DNA from: Methylobacterium pseudosasicola
GTDB lineage: Bacteria > Pseudomonadota > Alphaproteobacteria > Rhizobiales > Beijerinckiaceae
Reading direction: 5' to 3'
Length of the DNA stretch: 64,000 bases
Assembly: GCF_900114535.1 (NCBI RefSeq)
Contig: NZ_FOTK01000013.1
Coordinates: 62,001 to 126,000, forward strand
Position numbers and translations under genes: made by a program. Under the pieces are notes generated by a model, which had not been told where the DNA came from, searched no databases, and saw only the letters and a list, made by a program, of their open reading frames with translations. This document shows, piece by piece, positions 28,760-36,710 of this stretch. Position 1 is the stretch's first letter; each line of letters opens with the position of its first letter.

Positions 28760-29737
28760 ATGCCCGCTTTGACCGAGACGATTGCCCTCGCACGACCCCG
28801 CGCCGCCGCCGCGCGCAAAGGGCCGAGCCGGAGCCTCGACACCCTGTTCCGGGTCTGCTCCTACGGTGCGGCATTGTTCGTGCTGGTCGTGCTCGCCGGC
28901 ATCCTGGGTTCGATCCTGTACGGCGGCTGGCCGGCCTTCCGCGAATTCGGCTTCGCCTTCCTGACCTCCAGCGCCTGGAATGTCGGGACCGAGCAATACG
29001 GCGCCCTGGTCGCCGTCATCGGCACCGTGGCCTCCGCCACCCTGGCGCTCCTGATCGGCGTGCCGGTCTCCCTGGGGATCGCCGTCTACCTCACGCAGCT
29101 CTGCCCGGGCTGGGCCCGCAAGCCGGTGGCGATGACCATCGAGCTGCTCGCCGCGGTGCCGAGCATCATCTACGGCATGTGGGGCCTGTTCGTGTTCGCG
29201 CCGCTCTTCGCGCGCGTCATCCAGATCCCGGTCTCGAACCTGGTCGAGGGCCTGCCGATCGTCGGCACGCTGTTCTACGCAAGGGTGCCGTCCGGCGTCG
29301 GCGTGTTCACCGCCGGCATCATCCTGGCGATCATGATCGTGCCGTTCATCGCCTCGATCGCCCGGGACATGCTCGACCAGATCCCCACCGTGCTGCGCGA
29401 GAGCGCTTACGGGATCGGCTGCACCACCTGGGAGGTGGTGCGCCACGTGCTCGTGCCGCAGGCCTCCGTGTCGATCATCGGGGCGATCATGCTCGGCCTC
29501 GGGCGGGCGCTCGGCGAGACGATGGCGGTGACCTTCGTGATCGGCAACGCCAACCGCCTCTCGGCCTCGATCTTCGATCCGAGCTCGACCATCGCGTCGC
29601 GGATCGCCAACGAGTTCAACGAGGCCGACGGGCTCCAGCTCAACGCCCTGATGGCCCTGGGCTGCATCCTGTTCGTCATCACCTTCGTGGTGCTCATCAT
29701 CGCCCGGCTGCTGACGCGGCGCGTCAAGGCTGCCTGA
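28760..29737 (+). CDS. pstC: Phosphate ABC transporter permease PstC
   Basis: Inner-membrane permease of 325 aa with six predicted helices. The first follows a basic N-terminus (FRVCSYGAALFVLVVLAGILGSILYGG). LNVGTEQYG-like sequence (here WNVGTEQYGALVAVIGTVASA) and the ABC-coupling EAA loop around ESAYGIGCTTWEVVRHVLVPQA are visible. ATG 28760 has GAGAATCGCGG upstream. It is part of the Pho-box-controlled operon. Confidence 0.95.
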   Translation: MPALTETIALARPRAAAARKGPSRSLDTLFRVCSYGAALFVLVVLAGILGSILYGGWPAFREFGFAFLTSSAWNVGTEQYGALVAVIGTVASATLALLIGVPVSLGIAVYLTQLCPGWARKPVAMTIELLAAVPSIIYGMWGLFVFAPLFARVIQIPVSNLVEGLPIVGTLFYARVPSGVGVFTAGIILAIMIVPFIASIARDMLDQIPTVLRESAYGIGCTTWEVVRHVLVPQASVSIIGAIMLGLGRALGETMAVTFVIGNANRLSASIFDPSSTIASRIANEFNEADGLQLNALMALGCILFVITFVVLIIARLLTRRVKAA

Positions 29738-29749
29738 GGAGGGCTCACG

Positions 29750-30646
29750 ATGGACGCGTCCAATCCCATGACCCAAGCTGATGCCGCGCCCCGGCGCTCC
29801 GGGCGGGTCCGCCACAGCCGGCGGGTCGCCGACCGGGTGCTGCGCACCGCCTGCCTGGTCGCCACCGTGGTCGGCGCCGTTGTGCTCGGCTCGATCCTGC
29901 TGATGCTGATCATCCAGGGCATCCGCGGCTTCTCGCCGGACCTGTTCATGCACCCGACCCCGGGACCCGGCTCCGCGGGCGGCGGCATCGCCAACGCGAT
30001 CCTGGGCAGCCTGGTGCTCACGGGGATCGGCATCAGCATCGCGACGCCGATCGGCGTGATGGCCGGCACCTACCTGGCTGAATACGGCCGGTTCTCCAAG
30101 ATCGCCGGACTGATCCGCTTCCTCAACGACATCCTGCTCTCGGCGCCGTCCATCCTGATCGGCCTGTTCGTCTACACCCTGATGGTGCGGCCGATGGGGA
30201 CCTATTCGGGCTGGGCCGGCGGCGTGGCGCTGGCCATCATCGCCGTGCCGGTGATCGTGCGCACCACCGAGGACATGATGCGCCTGGTGCCGAGCACCCT
30301 GCGCGAGGCCGGGGCGGCGCTCGGCGCTCCGCCGTCAAAGGTGATCGTCAGCGTCACCTGGCGGGCGGCCTCGGCCGGCATCGTCACCGGGATCATCCTG
30401 GCGCTGGCCCGCATCGCCGGCGAGACCGCGCCGCTGCTGTTCACCGCGCTCAACAACAATTCCTGGTTCTCCCCCGACCTGATGGGCGGCGTCGCGAACC
30501 TGCCGGTGATGATCTACCAGTTCGCCCTCTCGCCCTACCCGAACTGGCAGAGCCTCGCCTGGGCTGGGGCGCTCCTGATCACGGTAACGATCCTGGTGCT
30601 GTCGATCATCGCCCGCCTCGTCATCAAGCCGCAGATGTCGCGCTAG
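29750..30646 (+). CDS. pstA: Phosphate ABC transporter permease PstA
   Basis: Second permease subunit, 298 aa, six predicted helices. It shows [52 protein letters not shown] and the EAA loop [21 protein letters not shown]. It begins 12 nt after pstC and pairs with it as the channel driven by PstB. Confidence 0.95.
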   Translation: MDASNPMTQADAAPRRSGRVRHSRRVADRVLRTACLVATVVGAVVLGSILLMLIIQGIRGFSPDLFMHPTPGPGSAGGGIANAILGSLVLTGIGISIATPIGVMAGTYLAEYGRFSKIAGLIRFLNDILLSAPSILIGLFVYTLMVRPMGTYSGWAGGVALAIIAVPVIVRTTEDMMRLVPSTLREAGAALGAPPSKVIVSVTWRAASAGIVTGIILALARIAGETAPLLFTALNNNSWFSPDLMGGVANLPVMIYQFALSPYPNWQSLAWAGALLITVTILVLSIIARLVIKPQMSR

Positions 30647-30658
30647 ACTTTTAACTTT

Positions 30659-30703
30659 GCATCATTCTTCCCGAAAGCCGGGAGACACCTTTCGGGATGA
30701 TGC
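30659..30703 (+). promoter_or_regulatory. Long stem-loop in the pstA-pstB spacer
   Basis: The left arm GCATCAT plus CCCGAAAG (30659-30677, with a 4-nt TCTT bulge) pairs exactly with CTTTCGGG plus ATGATGC (30689-30703), giving 15 base pairs around an 11-nt loop. It lies 12 nt after the pstA stop. It may set relative expression of pstB or stabilise an mRNA end. Confidence 0.55.
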
Positions 30704-30730
30704 CCTGAGACCCTTCTCGAGGACACGACG

Positions 30731-31546
30731 ATGAACGCCGCCTCCGCGATCCCGACGGTCGATCTCACCCGCAACCACGCCGACGAGGGCGGGGCGGTCC
30801 GGATCGCCGTGAAGGGTTTGAATTTCTACTACGGCAGCTTCCACGGGCTGAAGAACGTCGACATCAACTTCCATGACCGGCAGGTCACGGCGCTGATCGG
30901 CCCGTCCGGCTGCGGCAAGTCCACCCTGCTGCGCTGCTTCAACCGGATCTACAGCCTCTATCCGGAGCAGCGGGCCGAGGGGCAGATCCTGCTCGACGGC
31001 GAGAACGTGCTGGATCCCTCCGTCGACCTGAACGAGCTGCGCTCGCGCATCGGCATGGTCTTCCAGAAGCCGACGCCGTTCCCGATGTCGATCTACGACA
31101 ACGTCGCTTTCGGGCTGCGCCTCTACGAGAAGCTGCAGAAATCCGAGCTCGACGAGCGGGTGGAGCAGTCCCTGCGCAAGGCCGCCCTCTGGGACGAGGT
31201 GAAGGACAAGCTGCGCCAGGCCGGCACCGGCCTCTCGGGCGGGCAGCAGCAGCGCCTGTGCATCGCCCGCACCGTGGCCCAGCGCCCGGAGGTGATCCTG
31301 TTCGACGAGCCGACCTCGGCGCTCGACCCGATCTCCACCGGCCGCATCGAGGAGTTGATCGAGCAGTTGCGCGACGAGTTCACCATCGTGATCGTCACGC
31401 ACAACATGCAGCAGGCGGCGCGGATCTCGCAGTTCACCGCCTTCATGTATCTCGGTGAATTGATCGAGTTCGGCCCCACGAACCGGATGTTCATGAATCC
31501 GGTCGAGCAACGCACACAGGATTACATCACTGGCCGGTTCGGTTAA
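30731..31546 (+). CDS. pstB: Phosphate ABC transporter ATP-binding protein PstB
   Basis: ATPase of the Pst transporter, 271 aa. Motifs: Walker [17 protein letters not shown], the Q-loop in [18 protein letters not shown], the ABC signature [14 protein letters not shown], Walker [16 protein letters not shown] and the switch His in [11 protein letters not shown]. The C-terminus [26 protein letters not shown] is typical. Confidence 0.97.
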   Translation: MNAASAIPTVDLTRNHADEGGAVRIAVKGLNFYYGSFHGLKNVDINFHDRQVTALIGPSGCGKSTLLRCFNRIYSLYPEQRAEGQILLDGENVLDPSVDLNELRSRIGMVFQKPTPFPMSIYDNVAFGLRLYEKLQKSELDERVEQSLRKAALWDEVKDKLRQAGTGLSGGQQQRLCIARTVAQRPEVILFDEPTSALDPISTGRIEELIEQLRDEFTIVIVTHNMQQAARISQFTAFMYLGELIEFGPTNRMFMNPVEQRTQDYITGRFG

Positions 31547-31874
31547 ATTTTGGTTGAAGCTTTCTCTGTAGAGCCGAATACCGCTTCGGCGTTCGTTCGT
31601 ACGCCGGCTACAAGACGCGGGGCTGTGCCCGATCGCAAGATCCTCGGGCTCAGCTTCGGAACATGCTGCCTTGGTCCGGGAACATCGATGTCGTCCGGCG
31701 GTTTCTCGTCGCGTATCGAATCCGAAAAGCCGGACTTTACCTCTCCGCATCATGTTCTAGACTGTACAAGGGACTGGGTACCGAGGCACACGCCTCGGTC
31801 TCCGTGACCAAAACGGCGGGTTTCCGCCAGACCTCGCGGATCAAGGTTTGCGGGACGCCATCGAAGGATCGACC
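31547..31874. other. Interval between pstB and phoU
   Basis: 328 nt with no convincing gene. It contains an 8-bp perfect hairpin ACCGAGGC-ACAC-GCCTCGGT (31780-31799) and a near-CtrA match TTAAATTTTGGTTGA at the pstB stop codon. A separate phoU promoter could lie here; I cannot place one. Confidence 0.45.
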
Positions 31875-32597
31875 ATGCCCGGCCATATCGTCAGCTCCTA
31901 CGACACCGACCTGGATGACCTGCGTCGCTCGATCTCCGAGATGGGCGGCGTTGCCGAGAAGATGGCCACCGAGGCGACCGACGCCCTGGTCCGCCGGGAC
32001 GACACCCTCGCCCAGGCGGTGATCCTCGCCGACAAGCGCCTCGACGCGCTCCAGCGCGAAATCGAGGAGCGGGCCGTGCTGCTCATTGCCCGGCGCCAGC
32101 CCCTGGCGATCGACCTGCGCGAGACCATCTCGGCGATCCGCGTCTCCGGCGACTTGGAGCGGATCGGGGATCTCGCCAAGAACGTCGCCAAGCGCGTCGT
32201 GGCCATCTCCGATCAGGCCCCCGCCCAGAAGATCGTGCTCGGCGTGCGCCACATGAGCGACCTCGCGGAGGCCCAGCTCAAGGACATCCTCGACGCCTAT
32301 GCCAGCAGCGACGTCAAGGCGGCCTACGATGTCTGGGAACGCGACGGCGAGATCGACGCCCTGTACAATTCGCTGTTCCGCGAACTCCTGACCTACATGA
32401 TGGAGGATCCGCGCAACATCTCGTTCTGCACGCATCTGCTGTTCTGTGCCAAGAACGTCGAGCGGATCGGCGACCACACCACCAACATCGCCGAGACGAT
32501 CCACTACCTCGTCACCGGCGAGACCCTGGCCGGCGAGCGGCCGAAGAACGATGCGTCGAACTACGCGACGGTCGGCCCCGCCGCCACGGCCCCCTGA
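31875..32597 (+). CDS. phoU: Phosphate transport system regulator PhoU
   Basis: Negative regulator of Pho signalling that links PstB to the PhoR kinase. The 240-aa helical protein begins MPGHIVSSYDTDLDDLRRSI and has two PhoU three-helix repeats. Each carries the metal-binding E/DxxxD-type motif: DLERIGDLAKNVAKRV and NVERIGDHTTNIAETIHYLVTGE. ATG 31875 is chosen over an upstream TTG at 31848. Confidence 0.96.
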   Translation: MPGHIVSSYDTDLDDLRRSISEMGGVAEKMATEATDALVRRDDTLAQAVILADKRLDALQREIEERAVLLIARRQPLAIDLRETISAIRVSGDLERIGDLAKNVAKRVVAISDQAPAQKIVLGVRHMSDLAEAQLKDILDAYASSDVKAAYDVWERDGEIDALYNSLFRELLTYMMEDPRNISFCTHLLFCAKNVERIGDHTTNIAETIHYLVTGETLAGERPKNDASNYATVGPAATAP

Positions 32598-32765
32598 GGC
32601 GCGGCGCGCTGCGATCGGCGCAGTGCGCAATCCGCCTGTGGGACAGAGGCAGATTGAGGGTGCGGGCGGGTTGAGGGAGCGCGGCGACTGCCGCACCATC
32701 GCCTTGCCCAAGCTCTCTGGCGCGGGCGGGCCGTCCGGTGCCGTCTACGGAACAGGTTATCGAAC

Positions 32766-33467
32766 GTGAGCATGCAAGTCCTGATCGTCGAGGACGAGGA
32801 GGCCCTGACCACCCTGCTGCGCTACAACCTCGAGGCCGAGGGCTTCTTGGTGGACTCGGCCTCACGCGGTGACGATGCGGAGCTGCTCCTGGCCGAGCGC
32901 ACGCCCGATCTCGTCCTGCTCGACTGGATGCTGCCGGGCCTCTCGGGGATCGAACTGTGCCGCCGCATTCGCGCCCGGCGCGAGACCGAGCGGCTGCCGG
33001 TGATCATGCTCACCGCCCGGGGCGAGGAGGGCGATCGCGTCCGCGGCCTCGGCACCGGGGCCGACGATTACATCGTCAAGCCGTTCTCGGTTCCGGAACT
33101 GCTCGCCCGGGTCCGGGCGCTGCTGCGCCGGGCCAAGCCGGCCCATGTCGCGGACCGGCTGGCGGCCGGCGATATCGAGCTCGACCGCACCGGCCACCGG
33201 GTCCGCCGTGCCGGCGAGGAGCTTCATCTCGGCCCGACCGAGTTCCGCCTGCTCGAATTCCTGATGCTGGCGCCTGGCCGGGTCTTCTCCCGCGAGCAGT
33301 TGCTCGACGGGGTCTGGGGCCACGACGTCTATATCGACGAGCGCACCGTGGACGTGCATGTCGGGCGCTTGCGCAAGGCGCTCAACGCGCCGCGGCAGGC
33401 CGATCCGATTCGCACCGTGCGCGGCTCGGGCTACGCCTTCGACGAGACGTTCTCGCTGGAGGCCTAG
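32766..33467 (+). CDS. phoB: Phosphate regulon response regulator PhoB
   Basis: OmpR-family response regulator, 233 aa. The receiver domain (1-120) has the acidic pocket VEDEE, the phospho-acceptor Asp in VLLDWMLPGLSG, Thr/Ala in MLTARGEE and Lys in VKPFS. The C-terminal winged helix shows LGPTEFRLLEFLMLAPGRVFSREQLLDGVWG and RTVDVHVGRLRKAL. The start is GTG 32766 or ATG 32772. The phoR kinase that usually accompanies it is not in this window. Confidence 0.95.
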   Translation: MSMQVLIVEDEEALTTLLRYNLEAEGFLVDSASRGDDAELLLAERTPDLVLLDWMLPGLSGIELCRRIRARRETERLPVIMLTARGEEGDRVRGLGTGADDYIVKPFSVPELLARVRALLRRAKPAHVADRLAAGDIELDRTGHRVRRAGEELHLGPTEFRLLEFLMLAPGRVFSREQLLDGVWGHDVYIDERTVDVHVGRLRKALNAPRQADPIRTVRGSGYAFDETFSLEA

Positions 33468-33480
33468 CGCGCCGTACCGG

Positions 33481-35631
33481 TCAGCGGGCCAGCGCCGCGC
33501 TTTTGTTCGCAGATGCCGGCACCGTCTCTAGGGCCGACAGAACCGTCCCCTCGGTGAGGATCTGCGGCAGAACCTGGGGCTCTCCCGTTCCGGTGTAGAG
33601 CAGGTACAGCGGCACGCCGCTGCGCCCGTGCTTCTCCAGCAAGCGGGTGATCTCGGGGTTCTGGTTGGTCCAGTCGCCCTTCAGGTAGGTGACGCCCCGG
33701 TCCGTCATCGCGGTCCGCACCGCCTTGGTCGAGAGCGAGGTCGTCTCGTTGACCGCGCAGGTGATGCACCAAGCCGCAGTCATGTTCACAAAAACCGGCC
33801 GGCGCTCGTTCACCAGCGCGTCGAGGCGGGCCTGGGTGAACGGCTCGATGCCGTTGGTGACCGCCTGGGCCGGGGCACCTGCCCGGTCGCGGTCGAGGCT
33901 CAGCGTGAGGGCGGCGACGGCCAGGATGGTCACCAGCGCCAGCCCCTGGACGACCCGCCCGACCCGCGGGGTGGCGGCGCGCCCGTGCTCCCAGGCCCAG
34001 GCGGCGAAGCCCACTAGCACGAGACCGATCAGGCCGGCGAGCAGCCCCTGCGGGCCGACCTGCTGCGCCAGGACCCAGACCAGCCACGCCACCGTGGCGT
34101 AGACCGGGAAGGCCAGGACCTGCTTCAGGGTCTCCATCCAGGCACCCGGACGCGGCAGAGCCCGCAGGGCCGGTGGCCACAGGGTGAGCGCCAGAAAGGG
34201 CAGGGCGAGGCCGAGCCCGAGGCTCGCGAACACCGCGAGCGCGACACCGGCGCTCTGGGTCAGGGCAAAACCCACCGCCGAGCCCATGAACGGCGCCGTG
34301 CAGGGGGTCGCCACCAGGGTGGCGAGCACGCCCGTGAAGAACGAGCCGCTGAGCCCCGAGCGCCGGGCGAGCCCGTCCCCGATCCCGGCGAGCCGCCCGC
34401 CGAGATGAACCACGCCGGACAGGCTCAGGCCCATCGCCAGGAGTAGATAGGCGAGCCCGGCCACCACGGCGGGCGATTGCAGCTGAAAACCCCAGCCGAT
34501 CGCTGCCCCGCCGCCCTTCAAGGCGAGCAGCAGGGCGGCCAGCCCGAGGAAGCTCGCTAGTACGCCGGCCGTGTAGGCGAGGCCGTGCAGCCGCACGCGG
34601 GCGGGACTCTCACCCGCGTGCCGCACGAGGCCGAGCACCTTGATCGATAGGACCGGGAAGACGCAGGGCATCAGGTTGAGAATCAGGCCGCCGAGGAAGG
34701 CGAGCCCGGCCGCGGTCGCCAGCGTCAGCGCGTCGAAGGCGGGGGCGGGCGGCGGCGTCGCCAAGGTCTCGGCCGCTACCGCCGGGGCCGGCAGCACCGG
34801 CTCGTCCCCGTACGCGAAGGCGAGGCGGTGCGTGCCGGCGTCGGTCGCCTCTTCGACGGTCAGCACGCCCGGCAGGGCGGCCGGCGCCGGCTCGGCCGGG
34901 CTGCTCCGGGCGAGCGTGAGATGCAGGCCCGATTCGTCGACCGTCATGACCTGGGCGGCGGCGTTGTCGATGGCGGTCTCAGCATAAGGGAAGAAGGACG
35001 CGCCCTTGATCGTCTCGGGCTTGAGGCCGGTGGCGGCGAAATCGAGCTGCAGCGTGTCGCCCTGGCTCGAGAGGCGCAGAGGCCAGAGCGCCGGGGCGGG
35101 CAGGGCGGCCCGGGCCCGCTCGAATAGAGCGGCCTGGCCGGCGTCAGGCCGGGGCTCGCCCACCGGCAAAGTCAGGGCGAGATCGGCGGAGCCCGGCACG
35201 CACTCGGTCTCGCAGACCAGATAGGTCAGCTTGGCCTGGATCCGCACCGGATCGGCCGGATCGAGGCTCGGCGGCGGCGTCACCGGCACGAGCAGCGTGA
35301 CCTCGCCCTCGTAGCCGTAATTCATCAGCGTCGCGATCGCGATGCGCTCAGGGGCCGGCCACCGGATCGCGCCGGCGTTGAAGCCGGCCGGCAGGGTCCA
35401 GGTCACCTCCGGCGGCAGGCCGGAATCGCCCGGATTGCGCCAATAGACGTGCCAGCCCGGCTTCACCTGCATCCGCACCGCCAGCGTGAACGGCTGCGCG
35501 CCCGCCACTGCCACCGGCTCGGCCACGAGGCTCACTTGCACGAGGTCGGGCGGCGTGCGGAAGCCCTGGGCCGACGCGGCCGACTGGCTCGCGGCGAGCA
35601 TCAGGAGCAGGAAGGCGAGGCGGCGGATCAT
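33481..35631 (-). CDS. DsbD/ScsB-like protein-disulfide reductase
   Basis: A 716-aa membrane protein that would carry electrons from cytoplasmic thioredoxin to periplasmic thiols. It has a signal peptide (RRLAFLLLMLAASQSAASA), an N-terminal periplasmic domain with PGWHVYWRNPGDSG and a Cys pair in LVCETECVPGSADLAL, a central domain of about eight helices (GGLILNLMPCVFPVLSIKVLGL, FMGSAVGFAL near VATPCTAPFMG), and a C-terminal thioredoxin-like domain with the CxxC motif in AAWCITCAVNE. The N-domain style is that of ScsB rather than classical DsbD. ATG 35631 starts the signal peptide. It is convergent with phoB (13-nt gap). Confidence 0.92.
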   Translation of the reverse strand: MIRRLAFLLLMLAASQSAASAQGFRTPPDLVQVSLVAEPVAVAGAQPFTLAVRMQVKPGWHVYWRNPGDSGLPPEVTWTLPAGFNAGAIRWPAPERIAIATLMNYGYEGEVTLLVPVTPPPSLDPADPVRIQAKLTYLVCETECVPGSADLALTLPVGEPRPDAGQAALFERARAALPAPALWPLRLSSQGDTLQLDFAATGLKPETIKGASFFPYAETAIDNAAAQVMTVDESGLHLTLARSSPAEPAPAALPGVLTVEEATDAGTHRLAFAYGDEPVLPAPAVAAETLATPPPAPAFDALTLATAAGLAFLGGLILNLMPCVFPVLSIKVLGLVRHAGESPARVRLHGLAYTAGVLASFLGLAALLLALKGGGAAIGWGFQLQSPAVVAGLAYLLLAMGLSLSGVVHLGGRLAGIGDGLARRSGLSGSFFTGVLATLVATPCTAPFMGSAVGFALTQSAGVALAVFASLGLGLALPFLALTLWPPALRALPRPGAWMETLKQVLAFPVYATVAWLVWVLAQQVGPQGLLAGLIGLVLVGFAAWAWEHGRAATPRVGRVVQGLALVTILAVAALTLSLDRDRAGAPAQAVTNGIEPFTQARLDALVNERRPVFVNMTAAWCITCAVNETTSLSTKAVRTAMTDRGVTYLKGDWTNQNPEITRLLEKHGRSGVPLYLLYTGTGEPQVLPQILTEGTVLSALETVPASANKSAALAR

Positions 35632-35787
35632 GCTGTCCCTTCGCGCGCGAAGCGGTCGCGGTTTCACCCGGATGTCTTCGGGATCGGCGCGGGCTTTTCC
35701 GTGACGAGAAGACTTATAGCGCGGGGGTCCGCACCCTGTCCTCCGCCCAACACCGCAAGGCCGAGACCATGACGCCGCTGGGGTCGC

Positions 35788-35841
35788 TCAGCGGGGCTCG
35801 AACAGGATGAGGTAGAGAGGAACGCCCGTCGGTGATCCGCC
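35788..35841 (-). pseudogene. Short fragment resembling the dsbD C-terminal region
   Basis: On the reverse strand a frame encodes GVPLYLILFEPR and stops. The thioredoxin domain of the neighbouring reductase contains SGVPLYLLYTGTGEP. The match may be the remnant of a partial duplication. It is too short to be sure. Confidence 0.25.
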
Positions 35842-35879
35842 CTCAGGTGAGCCAGCCGGTTGACCGCGGACCGGGCTGT

Positions 35880-36326
35880 CTAGAGCGCCGCCCGCGCGTC
35901 GGTTTGCAGGAAGGAGAGGGACGGATCGTAGTCGGCGGCGTGCCGCCGGTCCTGCAATTCGACGACCGCCCGGGCTATCGTTTGCATATGGACGTCGAAC
36001 CCGCCTGTCGGCTCGCAAGATCTGATCTTCTGTTTGAGATTATTTTTATCAATTTGTTCGCATAAAATTCTTAATCGCTGATGGGATATTGAGCGATAGG
36101 CCAGGGTCCAAATAGGACTTCCTCGCACTCTTCTGCCGACCATCTCATCAGCTGCGGCAGTCAAGATCGCGTGAAACAATCCGTAGTAGGCATTCGAGAA
36201 TGCACGACGCAAATCGGCTTGACGTAACGAGCCACGATCGATTTGAAGAAGAAAAGCATCTGCCTGTACGAACAGATGTTCAGGATCAATCAGCGCCAAG
36301 TTCGTCAAGCTCGCGCTGCTCGGCAT
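35880..36326 (-). CDS. HEPN-like domain protein (possible toxin or RNase)
   Basis: A 148-aa protein beginning MPSSASLTNLALIDPEHLF. The core resembles HEPN/UPF0332 proteins: LRRAFSNAYYGLFHAILTAAADE is the first conserved helix, and VVELQDRRHAADYDPSLSF carries the R-x-x-ADYDP element with Arg/His that in HEPN RNases lies near the active site. It overlaps the upstream gene by 41 nt in another frame, so the two are coupled. The local DNA is AT-richer than its surroundings (36010-36080 especially). A toxin role is inferred from domain and operon form only. Confidence 0.6.
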   Translation of the reverse strand: MPSSASLTNLALIDPEHLFVQADAFLLQIDRGSLRQADLRRAFSNAYYGLFHAILTAAADEMVGRRVRGSPIWTLAYRSISHQRLRILCEQIDKNNLKQKIRSCEPTGGFDVHMQTIARAVVELQDRRHAADYDPSLSFLQTDARAAL

Positions 36327-36579
36327 ACTCGACGACCACGCGCAGCGTCTCGCCGGCCTTCTGCAAGGCTTTGCGCATGGCCAAGCCGGCATCGAGCAGC
36401 TTGTCGCCGTCGAGTTGGTCGATGGCGTTGTCGGAGACGATCAACTGAACGCGACGGACATCCTCGCCGTCGGAGCCTTCCATGTCGCCGAGGTGGACAG
36501 CCTGCACCAGGGCGCTGCCGAAGGACGCGTTGGCGGCCTTCTTGGCGACTTCGGCGAGATCCGGAGAACGTCGGGGCAT
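36286..36579 (-). CDS. Small protein of unknown function, partner of HEPN-like gene
   Basis: A 97-aa protein (MPRRSPDLAEVAKKAANASF...), mixed alpha/beta in appearance, with VRRVQLIVSDNAIDQLDGDK and an acidic C-terminus (EYAEQRELDELGAD). GGTGG lies about 6 nt before the ATG. It precedes and overlaps the HEPN-like gene, the usual antitoxin-first order. No nucleotidyltransferase motif (GSxxxGxxxxxSDxD) is present, so it is not a standard MNT partner. Confidence 0.6.
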   Translation of the reverse strand: MPRRSPDLAEVAKKAANASFGSALVQAVHLGDMEGSDGEDVRRVQLIVSDNAIDQLDGDKLLDAGLAMRKALQKAGETLRVVVEYAEQRELDELGAD

Positions 36580-36710
36580 GAGCTACCACCCTTGATGATC
36601 CGGGTCGGCCAGCCCATGCGCGGATGACCAGACGCCGACTCGGAGGTCCGTTCACTCTGTAGCGCCACCTTCGCCCGCACAAGGCCGCGCCTGGAGCAAC
36701 CGCTCGTCCC

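Noticed and set aside
31540..31560. Near-CtrA match TTAAATTTTGGTTGA at the pstB stop
   Set aside because: One mismatch, and it lies over a stop codon far from the phoU start; too weak for a regulatory feature.
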